Below the pieces are notes generated by a model. It was not told the DNA's origin, did no database searches, and was given only the letters and a program-made list of their open reading frames with translations. A stretch of 64,000 nt of DNA from Planctomycetaceae bacterium (GTDB lineage: Bacteria; Planctomycetota; Planctomycetia; Pirellulales; Lacipirellulaceae). Shown in pieces: positions 1 to 9,238 of the stretch (within the stretch, counting starts at the first letter, position 1; each line of letters starts with the position of its first letter). A program made the position numbers and the translations under genes. The DNA is taken from NCBI GenBank assembly GCA_003233055.1, contig QIKP01000039.1, positions 79,138 to 143,137 on the forward strand, written 5' to 3'.

Positions 1-232
1 TGCGAATGCATAGGCGATTTGGCAATGGAAGATCTGAGTGAAAGCAGGCGAGGCAACCCATTGGCCGCAAAGCGTTTAGCACCCGCTTGCCGCCAGTTTA
101 CCCGCCTGGCCGGAATCGACATAGGTGGCTTCGGAAACGACCTTGGCAGGGATTCCAAGCCTCGGCACCGAGCTTGACGCTGGCCCTCCACCTTCGGGGC
201 AGAAAACCGTGGAGGGGCCCCCAACAAGGCGG
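1..232. other. Left-edge segment without a convincing gene
   Basis: I see no supportable coding region here. The plus-strand ORF that begins at 125 runs antisense into the RND pump gene and has low-complexity composition, so I treat it as a shadow. The only structure is the inverted repeat at 182-219, just past the pump's stop codon. Confidence 0.5.
182..219 (-). terminator. Inverted repeat downstream of the RND operon
   Basis: GGCCCTCCAC at 182-191 pairs with GTGGAGGGGCC at 209-219, with one bulged G, leaving a loop of about 17 nt. It starts 14 nt past the pump stop codon on the minus strand. There is no clear T-run, so it may be a processing or bidirectional terminator hairpin rather than a classical intrinsic terminator. 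Confidence 0.45.
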
Positions 233-3200
233 TTAGGCCCGGGGATTGCCCGTCGCCGGCACTTTGTAGAAGCAGGTGTAGAGTACCGGCAGCAGGATCA
301 GGGTGAGCAACGTTCCGAAGGCGAGGCCGAAAATGATGGTCACCGCCATCGCTACCCAAAAGACATCTTGTACCAACGGGACGACCCCCAGCACGGTCGT
401 CGCCGCAGCCAACAGCACAGGACGGAGCCGCGACAAGGTCGCATCGATGACGGCGTCGTAGTCGCTTTTGCCTGATTCCTTCTCCAGGTTGATCTGGTCG
501 AGCAGCACAATCGCGTTTTTGATCATCATGCCGACAAGGCTCATCGCGCCGAGCAGGGCGAGGAACCCGAACGGCTGCCCCGTGACGAGTAGCCCCACGA
601 CCACACCAATCATGGCAAAGGGAATGACGCAGAGGATAATCAGCGACGGGCGGAAGGCATTGAAGAGCCCGACCAGCACAATCGCCACGACCACGGCAGC
701 AGGCACCATGCCGGGAATGAGCGCCTTCTGCGAATCGAGGGAATCTTGGTACTCGCCGCCCCATTCCAACTGGTAACCAGGTGGCAATTCGAGGGCTTCA
801 AGCTTGGGCTGGATGTCGGCTTGCAGGAGCGAAGCCGGCACGCCATCGGCGGTGCGGGCCTGGACCGTGATCGTCCGTCGTCGATTGCGTCTCCAGAGGA
901 CGCCTTCTTCCCATTGCACCGATAGATCCGAAGTCACCTGCGACAGCGGCACCGTATCGGATGAGTTACTGGGATGGACTTGCAAGGTTCCCAGCGAGCC
1001 GGCCAGTTGCCTGCGATCGCTCTCCGTATTGCGGAGCAGAATGGGGAGCAGCTTGTCCCCCTCGCGAAATTGCCCCACGACGTAGCCATCGTGAACCCGT
1101 TTGGTGGCCCGAGCTAAATTACCCCGAGAGAGGTTCGACCATCGGGCTCGTTCTTGGTTGTAGTCGATCACGATCTTCTTCTCGAGCTGCCGCCAGTCGG
1201 TTTGAGCGACCTTGAGGTAGGGACTCTCGGCAAGAATAGCGAGCGCTTCGCGCCCCAGTTTTCGCATCGTTTTCGCATCGGCGACCGCCGGGCCACTGAT
1301 CAGTGCCTCGACGGTCCATGTCTTGGAAGGTCCGAGGCCATACCTCCGGACGATGGTCTGCGCCCCGGGGACGTTCTCCTCCGCCCAACGATCGGTGTCG
1401 GGGACCAAGCTGTTGAGCCCCGCAAGATCGTGGACGTTCACAACAATTTGAGCGTAGCAGGAATAGGGCTTCTCGGGCTCCACCGGCAGATAGAACCGTG
1501 GCGGCCCCTGGCCAATAAAGCTGCTGACCGCTTCGACCCGCTCGTCTTGCAGCAGGTGTTCCTCGATTTGGCGCAAGTCGTCGGCCACCGTTTCGATCTT
1601 CACGCCCTGCGGGGCCCAGTAGTCAATCATCACCTGCAATCGGGCGGAGTCGGGGAAGAAGGTGCGGTCGATGGCGGTGAACCCGACGAGGGAAACACCG
1701 AGCAAGATCGTTAATCCGACAATCACTGCCCACCGAAAACGGATCGCTGATTCCAACAGACGGCGAAACAGGGTGTAAGTCCGTCCGCTGTAGGGGACTT
1801 GCGCGGCGGCTGTCGTTTTGGGCTGGGGCAATAACCAAATGCACATCAGGGGCGTGATGGTGACCGACAGCAACCAACTCAACAGCAGCGACACGGCCAC
1901 GACCTGAAAGAGCGAGGCGCAGTATTCGCCCGCGCTTTCGGGGGAAACGTAAATCGGAAAGAACGCCATCACGCCGATCACCGTCGCCCCCAACAGAGGG
2001 ACGGAGGGGAGCGTGGCGGCTTCGATGGCAGCCTGGGTCCGGTCCATCCCTTGCTGTATTCGGACCAAGATCCCATCCGCGACGACAATCGCGTTGTCGA
2101 CCATCATGCCCATGGCAATGACCAGCGCGCCGAGCGACATCCGCTGAAGATCAATCCCCCACTGCGCCATGATCAAGAACGAGCCCAGGATGACGAACAC
2201 TAACCCGCCTAGCCCCACCACGATCGCCGTGCTTAGCCCCATGGCGAGCCAGAGCACGACCAGGACGATCACCACCGCTTCGAGCAGGCTGATCATAAAA
2301 TCGCGTAGCGATTGATCGACGAGGTCGGACTGCCAGGAGATACGATGTGGCTCGATACCGATCGGCAACTCGGAGGTCAACTCGGCGAGTCGCGCGTCGA
2401 TGGCGCGTCCCAGGTCGACGATGTTGGCACCAGGTACGTTGGAAAGGGAGATGCCGATGGATGGCCTCCCGTTGTAACGCATTAACTGGCTTGGAGGTTC
2501 ATGGTAACCACGTTTCACTTCGCCGATGTCCCGCACACGAATGATTTCTTCGGCGGCCCTGGGACTCCCCGCCGCCAACCCCGAGCCCCGAATCGCCAAA
2601 TCGCCAATCGCCTCGGGCGAACGAAACGCGCCAGTCTGTTCAATCCGCAAACGGTCGTGCGGCAGGTTCAAGCCGCCGGAGTCGACCACGGCGTTTTGTC
2701 GTTCGAGGGTCTGCTGCACCTGCTCGATGGAAATGCCGAGCTGCGACAGTTGCGTGTCCTGCACGTCGACATAAATGCACTGCTGTCGCGCACCCCACAG
2801 CTCCACGCGGGCGACTCCCTTGATGAGGCTTAGTTCTTTTTTCAGCGAATCGGCGTACGACTCAAGCTCGGCGTCGGTAAAGCCATCGTCTCGTGTCACG
2901 GCCAGCAAGAATCCGTAGACATCGCCAAAGTCGTCGGCCACTTGGGGCGTGCCCGCTCCTGGCGGGAGCTGCCCACGGACATCGCGGACTTTTTTGCGAA
3001 CCTCGTCCCAAATTTGCGGAAGCTGATCCGACTTGTAGGTAGGCTTAATTTCCAACTGCACGATCGACATCCCGGGCCGAGAGAGCGACTTCACGCAGTC
3101 GAGTTGAGGCAACTCCTGCAGGGCAATTTCAATCCGGTCGGTGACTTCCAGTTCTACCTCGACGGCGCTAGCGCCGGGATAGGTGGTCATGACCGTCGCG

Positions 3201-3331
3201 GACTTGACCGTGAATTCAGGGTCTTCGAGTTGCCCCAACTGGAAGTAGGAGAGCGCGCCAGCCACTAACAAGATAGCCGTCGTGAAACCCGTCACCGTTT
3301 TCTTTTGGACCGCGGCCTCTGCAATGCTCAC
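233..3331 (-). CDS. RND-family efflux transporter permease (AcrB/MexB-like)
   Basis: Inner-membrane, proton-driven pump subunit of a tripartite efflux system; 1032 aa, the normal RND length. Visible are the first transmembrane helix (GFTTAILLVAGALSYF), two large periplasmic loops, the TM4 motif GMMVDNAIVV and the TM10 motif MMIKNAIVLL. The TM4 aspartate and TM10 lysine of the proton relay are kept, while the second TM4 position is Asn, as in many RND proteins. I chose GTG at 3331 because it overlaps the adaptor stop in a GTGA junction; the longer reading to 3535 would run far into the adaptor gene. The gene is coupled to the adaptor upstream. No outer-membrane TolC-like gene lies in the window. 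Substrate cannot be predicted. Confidence 0.93.
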   Translation of the reverse strand: MSIAEAAVQKKTVTGFTTAILLVAGALSYFQLGQLEDPEFTVKSATVMTTYPGASAVEVELEVTDRIEIALQELPQLDCVKSLSRPGMSIVQLEIKPTYKSDQLPQIWDEVRKKVRDVRGQLPPGAGTPQVADDFGDVYGFLLAVTRDDGFTDAELESYADSLKKELSLIKGVARVELWGARQQCIYVDVQDTQLSQLGISIEQVQQTLERQNAVVDSGGLNLPHDRLRIEQTGAFRSPEAIGDLAIRGSGLAAGSPRAAEEIIRVRDIGEVKRGYHEPPSQLMRYNGRPSIGISLSNVPGANIVDLGRAIDARLAELTSELPIGIEPHRISWQSDLVDQSLRDFMISLLEAVVIVLVVLWLAMGLSTAIVVGLGGLVFVILGSFLIMAQWGIDLQRMSLGALVIAMGMMVDNAIVVADGILVRIQQGMDRTQAAIEAATLPSVPLLGATVIGVMAFFPIYVSPESAGEYCASLFQVVAVSLLLSWLLSVTITPLMCIWLLPQPKTTAAAQVPYSGRTYTLFRRLLESAIRFRWAVIVGLTILLGVSLVGFTAIDRTFFPDSARLQVMIDYWAPQGVKIETVADDLRQIEEHLLQDERVEAVSSFIGQGPPRFYLPVEPEKPYSCYAQIVVNVHDLAGLNSLVPDTDRWAEENVPGAQTIVRRYGLGPSKTWTVEALISGPAVADAKTMRKLGREALAILAESPYLKVAQTDWRQLEKKIVIDYNQERARWSNLSRGNLARATKRVHDGYVVGQFREGDKLLPILLRNTESDRRQLAGSLGTLQVHPSNSSDTVPLSQVTSDLSVQWEEGVLWRRNRRRTITVQARTADGVPASLLQADIQPKLEALELPPGYQLEWGGEYQDSLDSQKALIPGMVPAAVVVAIVLVGLFNAFRPSLIILCVIPFAMIGVVVGLLVTGQPFGFLALLGAMSLVGMMIKNAIVLLDQINLEKESGKSDYDAVIDATLSRLRPVLLAAATTVLGVVPLVQDVFWVAMAVTIIFGLAFGTLLTLILLPVLYTCFYKVPATGNPRA

Positions 3332-4614
3332 GGCGAGGCCTCCGAGGAGGCGGACTCGAGCAGTCGTACTTCTTGCCCCGCCTTCAGGAAGGGTACCCCG
3401 GCCGTAGCCACCAGCTCTTGCGATTGCAGCCCGCTCACAAGACGCAGTCCACGCGAGGAGAGCTTTCCGATGCTCACCTCTCGAAGACGAACGGCCCCTG
3501 ATCGATTGTCCGTCGACTCGATAACCCAGACCCAATGTTTGTCGTCTTGCTCAAACACCGAGGACTCCGGGATTTCCACCTGGAGTCCTCCCTCCTCCGC
3601 CTTCGGCGCGTTCACCCGCCCTCGGACACGCCCAGCCATGCCGGGCAAAATCGTGATCTCCTCAGGCTGGTCCATGATGAGTGTGACGGGATACGTCCGT
3701 GTCGACTGGGAAGCTTCGACGCCAATCTCTTTGACCACCGCAGGGAGCGGGTTGTCAGGCAGGGCGTCGAACGTGCAGGTGACGTCCGTGACAAGAGGCA
3801 CGAGCGAAATGGATCCCTCTGGCACGTTGATGACGATTTCGATCTTGGAGGTGTCCACGATGCGAACGATGGGCTGCTTCGCCCGTACGTCTTCGAAATT
3901 CTCCACGTACTTGGCCACGACGGTACCTGCAAAGGGTGCCCGCAGGTAAGTGTATCGCCACCGATCCTTGGCCAAAGTGAGCGACGCCTCGAGCGACTGG
4001 ACTTGGGCTCGCTTTGCTTCTAGATCTTCTTCCCTGGCCCCCTTCTCCCCGATGCGCAAGTCTTCGCGAACTTGCCGCAGGCTCGCTTCCGCTAATTCCT
4101 TGTCTTCGACATATCGGTCGTAGTCACTTTGGGTGATGACTTTCGACTCGGCGAGCGGCTCGACGCGGGCCAGCTCGTTGGCCGCTGTCCGATACTGCAC
4201 CTCCGCCTTGGCGAGCGCGGCTCGAAGCTGTTCGATTTCTTCAGGCCGGGCCCCCGCCTCCATCGCTTTAAGTTCTGCTTTCGCCACGGAGAGGTCGGCT
4301 TCGGTGCGGCGAAACTCGTACTGAAAGATGCGAGGGTCGACGCGAGCCATCAGGTCGTCCTTCGCCACTTCGTCGCCCACATTCACAGGGAATTCGATGA
4401 GGGGCCCATCGACGCGCAACGCCAGGTCGACTTCCTGCGTCGCTTTGGCCCGGCCAGGCAGGTAACCGCTGGTAAACGCGGCGGCATCGTGGATACGGAC
4501 CACGCGAACGGGCCGCACGGCCGGTGCAGCAGTCGGCGGTTCTTGGCAACCCAAAGTCGTCACAAAACCGACGATCACGATTCGAACCGAAACGGAAAAC
4601 AAGCGCAGACACAT
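3328..4614 (-). CDS. RND efflux periplasmic adaptor (membrane fusion protein, HlyD-like lipoprotein)
   Basis: Links the RND permease to an outer-membrane channel. The 428 aa product begins with a lipoprotein signal peptide whose lipobox is TTLGC near residue 22, followed by a lipoyl half-motif, a long alpha-helical hairpin rich in Ala, Glu and Arg (about residues 90-220), the second lipoyl half (YTYLRAPFAGTVV) and beta-barrel domains. ATG at 4614 is preferred because it directly begins the signal peptide; a TTG 18 nt upstream is possible. Its stop overlaps the pump's GTG by 4 nt, indicating one operon and translational coupling. Confidence 0.93.
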   Translation of the reverse strand: MCLRLFSVSVRIVIVGFVTTLGCQEPPTAAPAVRPVRVVRIHDAAAFTSGYLPGRAKATQEVDLALRVDGPLIEFPVNVGDEVAKDDLMARVDPRIFQYEFRRTEADLSVAKAELKAMEAGARPEEIEQLRAALAKAEVQYRTAANELARVEPLAESKVITQSDYDRYVEDKELAEASLRQVREDLRIGEKGAREEDLEAKRAQVQSLEASLTLAKDRWRYTYLRAPFAGTVVAKYVENFEDVRAKQPIVRIVDTSKIEIVINVPEGSISLVPLVTDVTCTFDALPDNPLPAVVKEIGVEASQSTRTYPVTLIMDQPEEITILPGMAGRVRGRVNAPKAEEGGLQVEIPESSVFEQDDKHWVWVIESTDNRSGAVRLREVSIGKLSSRGLRLVSGLQSQELVATAGVPFLKAGQEVRLLESASSEASP

Positions 4615-4708
4615 GCTAGAGGAACCCCTCAAGTGCGGGTAAAGATAAGCGACGCAACCCCCAGGCTAGCGATCGCGGTGCGGCGCCGCAACCAAGGGCC
4701 GACCACCG

Positions 4709-5629
4709 CTACCTGGAGAGCACCGCGGCAAGCGCTTCGGCGATGGTGGGGTGCTGAAAGACAAAACCTTCTGCTTCGAGCTTTCGTGGGGCGATTTTGG
4801 CCCCGCCCAGGAGCAACGCCTCCGCCATTTCCCAGCCCACCATCATCCGCAGTGCGAAGGCAGGTGTGGGAAGGAAACTCGGTCGCCCCAGTTGCTGGCC
4901 TAGCGAGTTTGCAAACTCCCGACTGGTCACCGGATGAGGCGCCATGGTGTTGACGGCTCCGTTGATCGCGTCGTGGTCGATGGCAAACTCCAAAGCGGCA
5001 ACCACGTCGGGCAAGCCGATCCAACTGACGTATTGCTTTCCGCTCCCCATCGGGCCTCCAAGCCCCTTGCGAAAGATCGGGAGTATTTTCTTCAGCGCGC
5101 CGCCCTCAGGACTCAGGACCACGCCGATCCGCATCTGGCAGACGCGGACCCCTGCCTCCCGGGCTGGCTGGTTGGCCTCTTCCCAGTCGTGGCACAACTC
5201 GGCCAGAAAGCCGCTTCCGATGGGCGACTCTTCGTCAAGCAATTCGTCGCCCCGAGACCCGTAGAAACCGATCGCCGAAGCCGTGACCAAGACTCGCGGC
5301 TTCTGCTGCAAGGAAGCAATCGTCCGCGCCAGCAGCGTTGTGCTGTCGATGCGACTGCTGCGGAGCACTTGTTTGTAGGCGTTGGACCAGCGCTGCTTCG
5401 CGACATTTGCGCCGCCAAGGTGGACTACCGCGTCGACCCCCTCCAGTACGTCTGCGTCAATTTCGCCTGTCGAGGGATTCCAGTAGCTTTCTTGCTCTGC
5501 ATTTTGGACAGGGCGGCGCACCAAGCGCAGCACAGCGTGCCCCGCCTGCTCGAGTGACGAGACCAAAGCCGAGCCGACGAGTCCTGTTGCACCGGTGACG
5601 GCGATAACTTGGGACGGATGATGGACCAT
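4709..5629 (-). CDS. TIGR01777-family NAD(P)-binding epimerase/SDR protein
   Basis: Atypical short-chain dehydrogenase family (YfcH-like); the reaction is not established for the family. The N-terminal nucleotide loop is seen as VTGATGLVGSAL, followed by a Rossmann core with VDAVVHLGGANVA and the segment SAIGFYGSRGDE. The C-terminal DUF1731-like part has PTPAFALRMMVGWEMAEALL and a GF-x-F segment near the end. Length 306 aa is normal. I start at ATG 5629 (MVHHPSQV), close to the Rossmann strand; the ORF extends 16 codons further upstream. It is 95 nt downstream of the efflux adaptor start region and transcribed the same way, but separately. Confidence 0.9.
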   Translation of the reverse strand: MVHHPSQVIAVTGATGLVGSALVSSLEQAGHAVLRLVRRPVQNAEQESYWNPSTGEIDADVLEGVDAVVHLGGANVAKQRWSNAYKQVLRSSRIDSTTLLARTIASLQQKPRVLVTASAIGFYGSRGDELLDEESPIGSGFLAELCHDWEEANQPAREAGVRVCQMRIGVVLSPEGGALKKILPIFRKGLGGPMGSGKQYVSWIGLPDVVAALEFAIDHDAINGAVNTMAPHPVTSREFANSLGQQLGRPSFLPTPAFALRMMVGWEMAEALLLGGAKIAPRKLEAEGFVFQHPTIAEALAAVLSR

Positions 5630-5739
5630 GTCGCGTACTCCGAATGCTTTGTCATGACTTAAGAATTGCCAAAGCACTCGGCTCCTTTCAATGAGTTTCG
5701 CTACAGTATAGAGGTTTTTCCGCCTAAAAACAGCGGCAT

Positions 5740-5755
5740 CGCCGCTCTAGCGGCG
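5740..5755. repeat. Short palindrome of the CCGCT-AGCGG family
   Basis: CGCCGCTCTAGCGGCG is a perfect 16-nt palindrome. It contains the stop codon of the adjacent FGE-fold gene at 5747-5749. Related CCGCT-NN-AGCGG palindromes occur at 10449, 11767, 14074, 23002 and 47326. Confidence 0.6.
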
Positions 5756-6775
5756 AGGGGCACCACGAAAAGAATTCGCCATTTCCATACCGATGCCCTT
5801 GTGGGGGCTTTTCTTCGAACTGGCACAGCGAAACCCGACGTTTCCCGCGGTGTGGTTCGGCGGAGCATGGCCGCGAGCGGCGAGGCTCAATTCATTGGGG
5901 ACGCCGGCCGTACTGAGCCACGAGCCGCCACGGAGAATCCGCTCGTCGCCATCGACCGGACCTTGTGGATTGGCGAATCGGCTCCTCGTGTAGTAGTCGG
6001 CGGCGTACCAATCGCCACACCAACACCAAACGTTGCCCACCATGTCGAAGAGCCCCCATCGGTTAGGCGGGAACTGGGCGACCGGGGCAAGCGACTGGAA
6101 GCCATCTAGCCCAAGGTCGTTCGATGGAAAGGGCCCCTGCCAGTAGTTGGCCAGCGGAACCTGGGCCGTCGGCGTCGATTCTCCCCATGCGTAGCGGGTG
6201 TCGAGCAAGCCACCCCGGGCGGCGAATTCGTACTCGGACTCCGTCACGAGACGCTTGCCCGACCAATCGGCGTACGCCTGGGCATCGTGCCAACTGACAT
6301 GAACGACCGGAAAATCACTGCGTGCGACGAGCGAACTGCGTGGCCCCTGCGGCTCGCGCCAAGAGGCACCTTTGACTTGAAGCCAGCGCCCGCGATCGAT
6401 ATCAAATACCAGCGACGCCCCCCGCCGCTCGGCCGTGGTAACGTAGCCCGTCATGGTGACAAAGGCGTCGAACTGGTCGTTGGTCACCGGATGTTGAGAG
6501 ATCCAGAACGAGTCGATCCGCAATTCGTGCACCGGCAACTGGTCGGCCGGTGGGTTGTGGCGGCCCCCCATGAGGGTCGGCCCACCAGCGATGTGGACCA
6601 TGCCCGAGGAGAGCTGGACTCGAACCGGTGCGATGGTCGCGTGGGGCGAATCGCCCACAAGCCAATTTCGTTGCCACCAGTCGAAGGTCGCCGAACCGAG
6701 CGCCCATGCCCCGATCGGGAGCGGCGCGAGGAGCACCACCAGGACGATCTTCCAGAAAGTATTTTGGTGGTTCAT
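5747..6775 (-). CDS. FGE/SUMF1-fold protein lacking catalytic cysteines, membrane-anchored
   Basis: The fold matches formylglycine-generating enzyme-like (FGE-sulfatase) proteins: GGPTLMGG near residue 65, SFWISQHPVTNDQF at 89-102, HVSWHDAQAYADW at 159-171, KRLVTESEYEFAARGG at 174-189, DMVGNVWCW at 244-252, RGGSW at 282-286 and GFRCA near 314. One N-terminal hydrophobic segment (about 8-28) suggests export or anchoring. Human FGE has two active-site cysteines after the GGS motif; here Ser288 and Pro293 occupy those places, so copper-dependent formylglycine formation is not expected. No sulfatase gene is nearby. It is probably a binding or scaffolding member of this fold. Length is 342 aa. Confidence 0.88.
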   Translation of the reverse strand: MNHQNTFWKIVLVVLLAPLPIGAWALGSATFDWWQRNWLVGDSPHATIAPVRVQLSSGMVHIAGGPTLMGGRHNPPADQLPVHELRIDSFWISQHPVTNDQFDAFVTMTGYVTTAERRGASLVFDIDRGRWLQVKGASWREPQGPRSSLVARSDFPVVHVSWHDAQAYADWSGKRLVTESEYEFAARGGLLDTRYAWGESTPTAQVPLANYWQGPFPSNDLGLDGFQSLAPVAQFPPNRWGLFDMVGNVWCWCGDWYAADYYTRSRFANPQGPVDGDERILRGGSWLSTAGVPNELSLAARGHAPPNHTAGNVGFRCASSKKSPHKGIGMEMANSFRGAPRR

Positions 6776-6832
6776 CGGACAGCGGAGAGAAATGGCAGAG
6801 TGGCATCCGACCCTTCCACACCCTTCCCGCGC

Positions 6833-7705
6833 TTACTCCCTTTTTTTTCTGGCGACTCGGCTAGCTCGCTCGAGGGTACGGCGTTCTTTGGCCGTGAGAC
6901 TCGCTTGGCCCTCCTCGTTGATCTTCCGGAGGATGCGGTCGACTTGGCCGGCCATAGGGTCGTTTTCGTCGTCGCCCCCGCTTGGCTGATGGACCCTCAG
7001 TGGCGGCCGCCGCTTCAGTGAGGGCAGCGACAGGTTCGCGGGAACCCAATCCATGACTCGCCAGCCGAATCGGTAGTAGAGAAAGGCAAACAAGAATCCA
7101 CCGAGATGGGCAGTAAACGCGACCGTCCCCTGCCGGGTGATCGCCCCCAGCATATCGCTTCCGACCACGAAGACCCCCAACACCCACGCCGGCACGGGAA
7201 AGACAAACATTAACAACAGTTGCACCTTCGGATAGTTGAAGATGAACAGAAGCAGAATGGCCGAGACACCGCCCGAGGCCCCCAGCATGGCACTCGTGCC
7301 GGGCGTCAATATCTCGCTCACATTCCAGCAGAGGGCCGCTGCAACGATCGCCGTAAGGTAGATCGCTAAGAACTCCTGGCGACCGTACTTTTCTTCGATA
7401 TGTCGCCCAAACATCCAGAGCATGAACATATTGCCCAGAAGGTGCCACATGTTTTGAGTGTCGTGAAGAAAGCCGTAGCTGAGCAACTCGAACAGACGCC
7501 ATGGTTGCAGGTACCAGTTGTCCCGCAAGCTGAAGAGGTCGTTAAACAGATTCGGACCATTCTGCGGTTGAAATCCCAACTGCAAGACATAGATGACGGC
7601 CGTCACAATAATCAGCTTGACGGTCATCGACTTCGGCGCGCGGAGGTGCATTCCCGGCTGCTGGCCGTATTCGATTTGCTGGTAGTCTCGGTCGTACATG
7701 CCCAT
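6833..7705 (-). CDS. Rhomboid-family intramembrane serine protease
   Basis: Cleaves membrane proteins within the bilayer. The 290 aa product shows the rhomboid core with about six helices: an early loop with LFSLRDNWYLQPWRLFEL, the WHLLGNMFMLWMFG helix, the catalytic Ser motif GASGGVSA near residue 145 and the catalytic His in AHLGGFLFAF near 200. After the core comes a soluble basic tail (about 235-290) containing KINEEGQASLTAKERRTLERAS, the short C-terminal module common on planctomycete rhomboids. The start may be Met1 or Met3 (MYDRDY). It lies 57 nt upstream of the FGE-fold gene on the same strand, so the two may be co-transcribed. Confidence 0.93.
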   Translation of the reverse strand: MGMYDRDYQQIEYGQQPGMHLRAPKSMTVKLIIVTAVIYVLQLGFQPQNGPNLFNDLFSLRDNWYLQPWRLFELLSYGFLHDTQNMWHLLGNMFMLWMFGRHIEEKYGRQEFLAIYLTAIVAAALCWNVSEILTPGTSAMLGASGGVSAILLLFIFNYPKVQLLLMFVFPVPAWVLGVFVVGSDMLGAITRQGTVAFTAHLGGFLFAFLYYRFGWRVMDWVPANLSLPSLKRRPPLRVHQPSGGDDENDPMAGQVDRILRKINEEGQASLTAKERRTLERASRVARKKRE

Positions 7706-7840
7706 GGCTGGAAATCACGGACCGCGTTGCGGTCAGGCTCGGGAGAGGTAGGGGAAGTTGGGCGACACCCTATCGTACGCCGCGAAATGCAGGAAGAGCA
7801 GCCGCTCTTGCTAGCATGCCGCCTGTCGTCAGCGCGAAAA

Positions 7841-9058
7841 TCATTGGACGGCCGCTTCGAGCGTGGCCGCCAGGCTCGCATTTTCTTGCAGGGTCGCCTC
7901 GAGCAGCGCCTCCGCATTGGCAAGATGCGTCTCCACTTGGGCCAAGTGCGCTCCGATCGCCTGGCCATCTTTCAGGAACCCGGCAAGGTCGTGCTGGAGA
8001 TTCTTTCGGTCCTCCTCGCGCCGCGATTGCAGCTCCTTGGCACTGGCGAGTGCCTTGATCAAGAGCTTGTTGTCTTCGACCAGCGAGTTTCGATCGGCTT
8101 GCAATTCGATGAACCGCTTCGAGTGGTCCTGGAAAATCAAATTGTAGTCCCGCAGTAGCCGGCGATACTTGTACTGCGTACCAGGGCCCCAATCCTCCAG
8201 GCCGACCACCTGGCCCTTGTCGTCGAACCCGACGACGTGCCACTCGTCGTCATCGGCCTGCTTCGGCGTACCGTGGCGAAGGTACTCCTCGACCGATTCG
8301 GCGGGCAGCATTTGTTTTAGCTCGTCGTCGGTGGCACCGGCAAAGATTTCCAAAAGGCCCTTGGGGTGCTGATCGATCGGTATGTTTTCGTAAATAATCC
8401 ATGGCCATTCGGTTTGCTGGAGACGCCCGATCGCGCGCTCCCCAAACTGGCCTGCTGGCTGAATCTGAATTTGCTTGTCGGCAACGCCCGTGACGCGGAA
8501 CTCGCCAAGGTAATGTTTCTCCGGTGCCCCCTCCTCGCTAGCAGAGCCTTGCTCGAAGACGTAGAGAATCGCATCGGTCTCGATGCCGTGTGGGTCGGGG
8601 ACCTCAATCGAGAGGCTCACCGTCAGCGTTGCCGCGTCGAACCCGACGCCTGTCACCTCCCGCCAAACCCGACCACGAGTTCGAGTGACGAGGCCCAACT
8701 TGTGGTGGAGATCGCGCAGGCCCAGCATCCGGGGCAATTCCTCTTCGCCCGCGCTTTCGACCAGAGCAACACCAAGGTCGTCGGCTTCCAGGGAGGAGAT
8801 GACGTTGCGGTCACTCGTCCCCTTGAGCAGCGCATCGACCAACGGGCCTTCGCGCTCGAGGACCTGAGTGTTGGCTGCGTAGGCTTTGCCGTAGAGGCTC
8901 CGTACCCGAAGGACTTCGCCTGCCAGAACAAGGTAGCCAAGCCCCGCAAGGAACAAGACCTCGACTAAGAGAACCTGCGCCCAGTGCCAATGTTTGGAAC
9001 TAAAAAAACAGGCGACAAACGACGCCACCACGAGCAGGCCAAGAACGATGGAAAACAC
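7841..9058 (-). CDS. Hypothetical membrane-anchored coiled-coil protein
   Basis: I do not recognise a named family. The 405 aa product has two adjacent N-terminal transmembrane helices (about 2-19 and 27-47), then a soluble middle region of about 250 residues with a beta-rich part (FDAATLTVSLSIEVPD), and a C-terminal alpha-helical coiled coil (about 310-405) rich in Leu, Glu, Gln and Ala. The layout, a short double-TM anchor followed by a long soluble and coiled region, suggests a scaffold or envelope-associated protein. It is 135 nt upstream of the rhomboid gene on the same strand. The large palindrome at 9098-9135 lies in its promoter region. Confidence 0.75.
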   Translation of the reverse strand: MFSIVLGLLVVASFVACFFSSKHWHWAQVLLVEVLFLAGLGYLVLAGEVLRVRSLYGKAYAANTQVLEREGPLVDALLKGTSDRNVISSLEADDLGVALVESAGEEELPRMLGLRDLHHKLGLVTRTRGRVWREVTGVGFDAATLTVSLSIEVPDPHGIETDAILYVFEQGSASEEGAPEKHYLGEFRVTGVADKQIQIQPAGQFGERAIGRLQQTEWPWIIYENIPIDQHPKGLLEIFAGATDDELKQMLPAESVEEYLRHGTPKQADDDEWHVVGFDDKGQVVGLEDWGPGTQYKYRRLLRDYNLIFQDHSKRFIELQADRNSLVEDNKLLIKALASAKELQSRREEDRKNLQHDLAGFLKDGQAIGAHLAQVETHLANAEALLEATLQENASLAATLEAAVQ

Positions 9059-9097
9059 AGTGGGCGGGACCTTGCTTGGAGAGACAAAACAGCCCGA

Positions 9098-9135
9098 CCG
9101 CTACGCGGCCTGCGAATTCGCAGACCGCGTGGCGG
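9098..9135. repeat. 38-nt near-perfect palindrome
   Basis: The sequence from 9098 to 9135 folds on itself with 17 of 19 pairs, centred on an EcoRI-like GAATTC at 9114-9119. It sits between bioF and the coiled-coil gene. It could be an operator, a dispersed repeat or a terminator for bioF; there is no T-tract. A 15-nt piece of its right flank (GTGGCGGCCCGGCTA) recurs near 35905. Confidence 0.6.
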
Positions 9136-9238
9136 CCCGGCTAATGACGACTGACTGGATGAAAGCTTAGGTAAGCTTGCTCCTTTATGATAAATGGGGC
9201 TCCAACGGCGGTCAACCAAACGCTGCCCCGCAATACCG

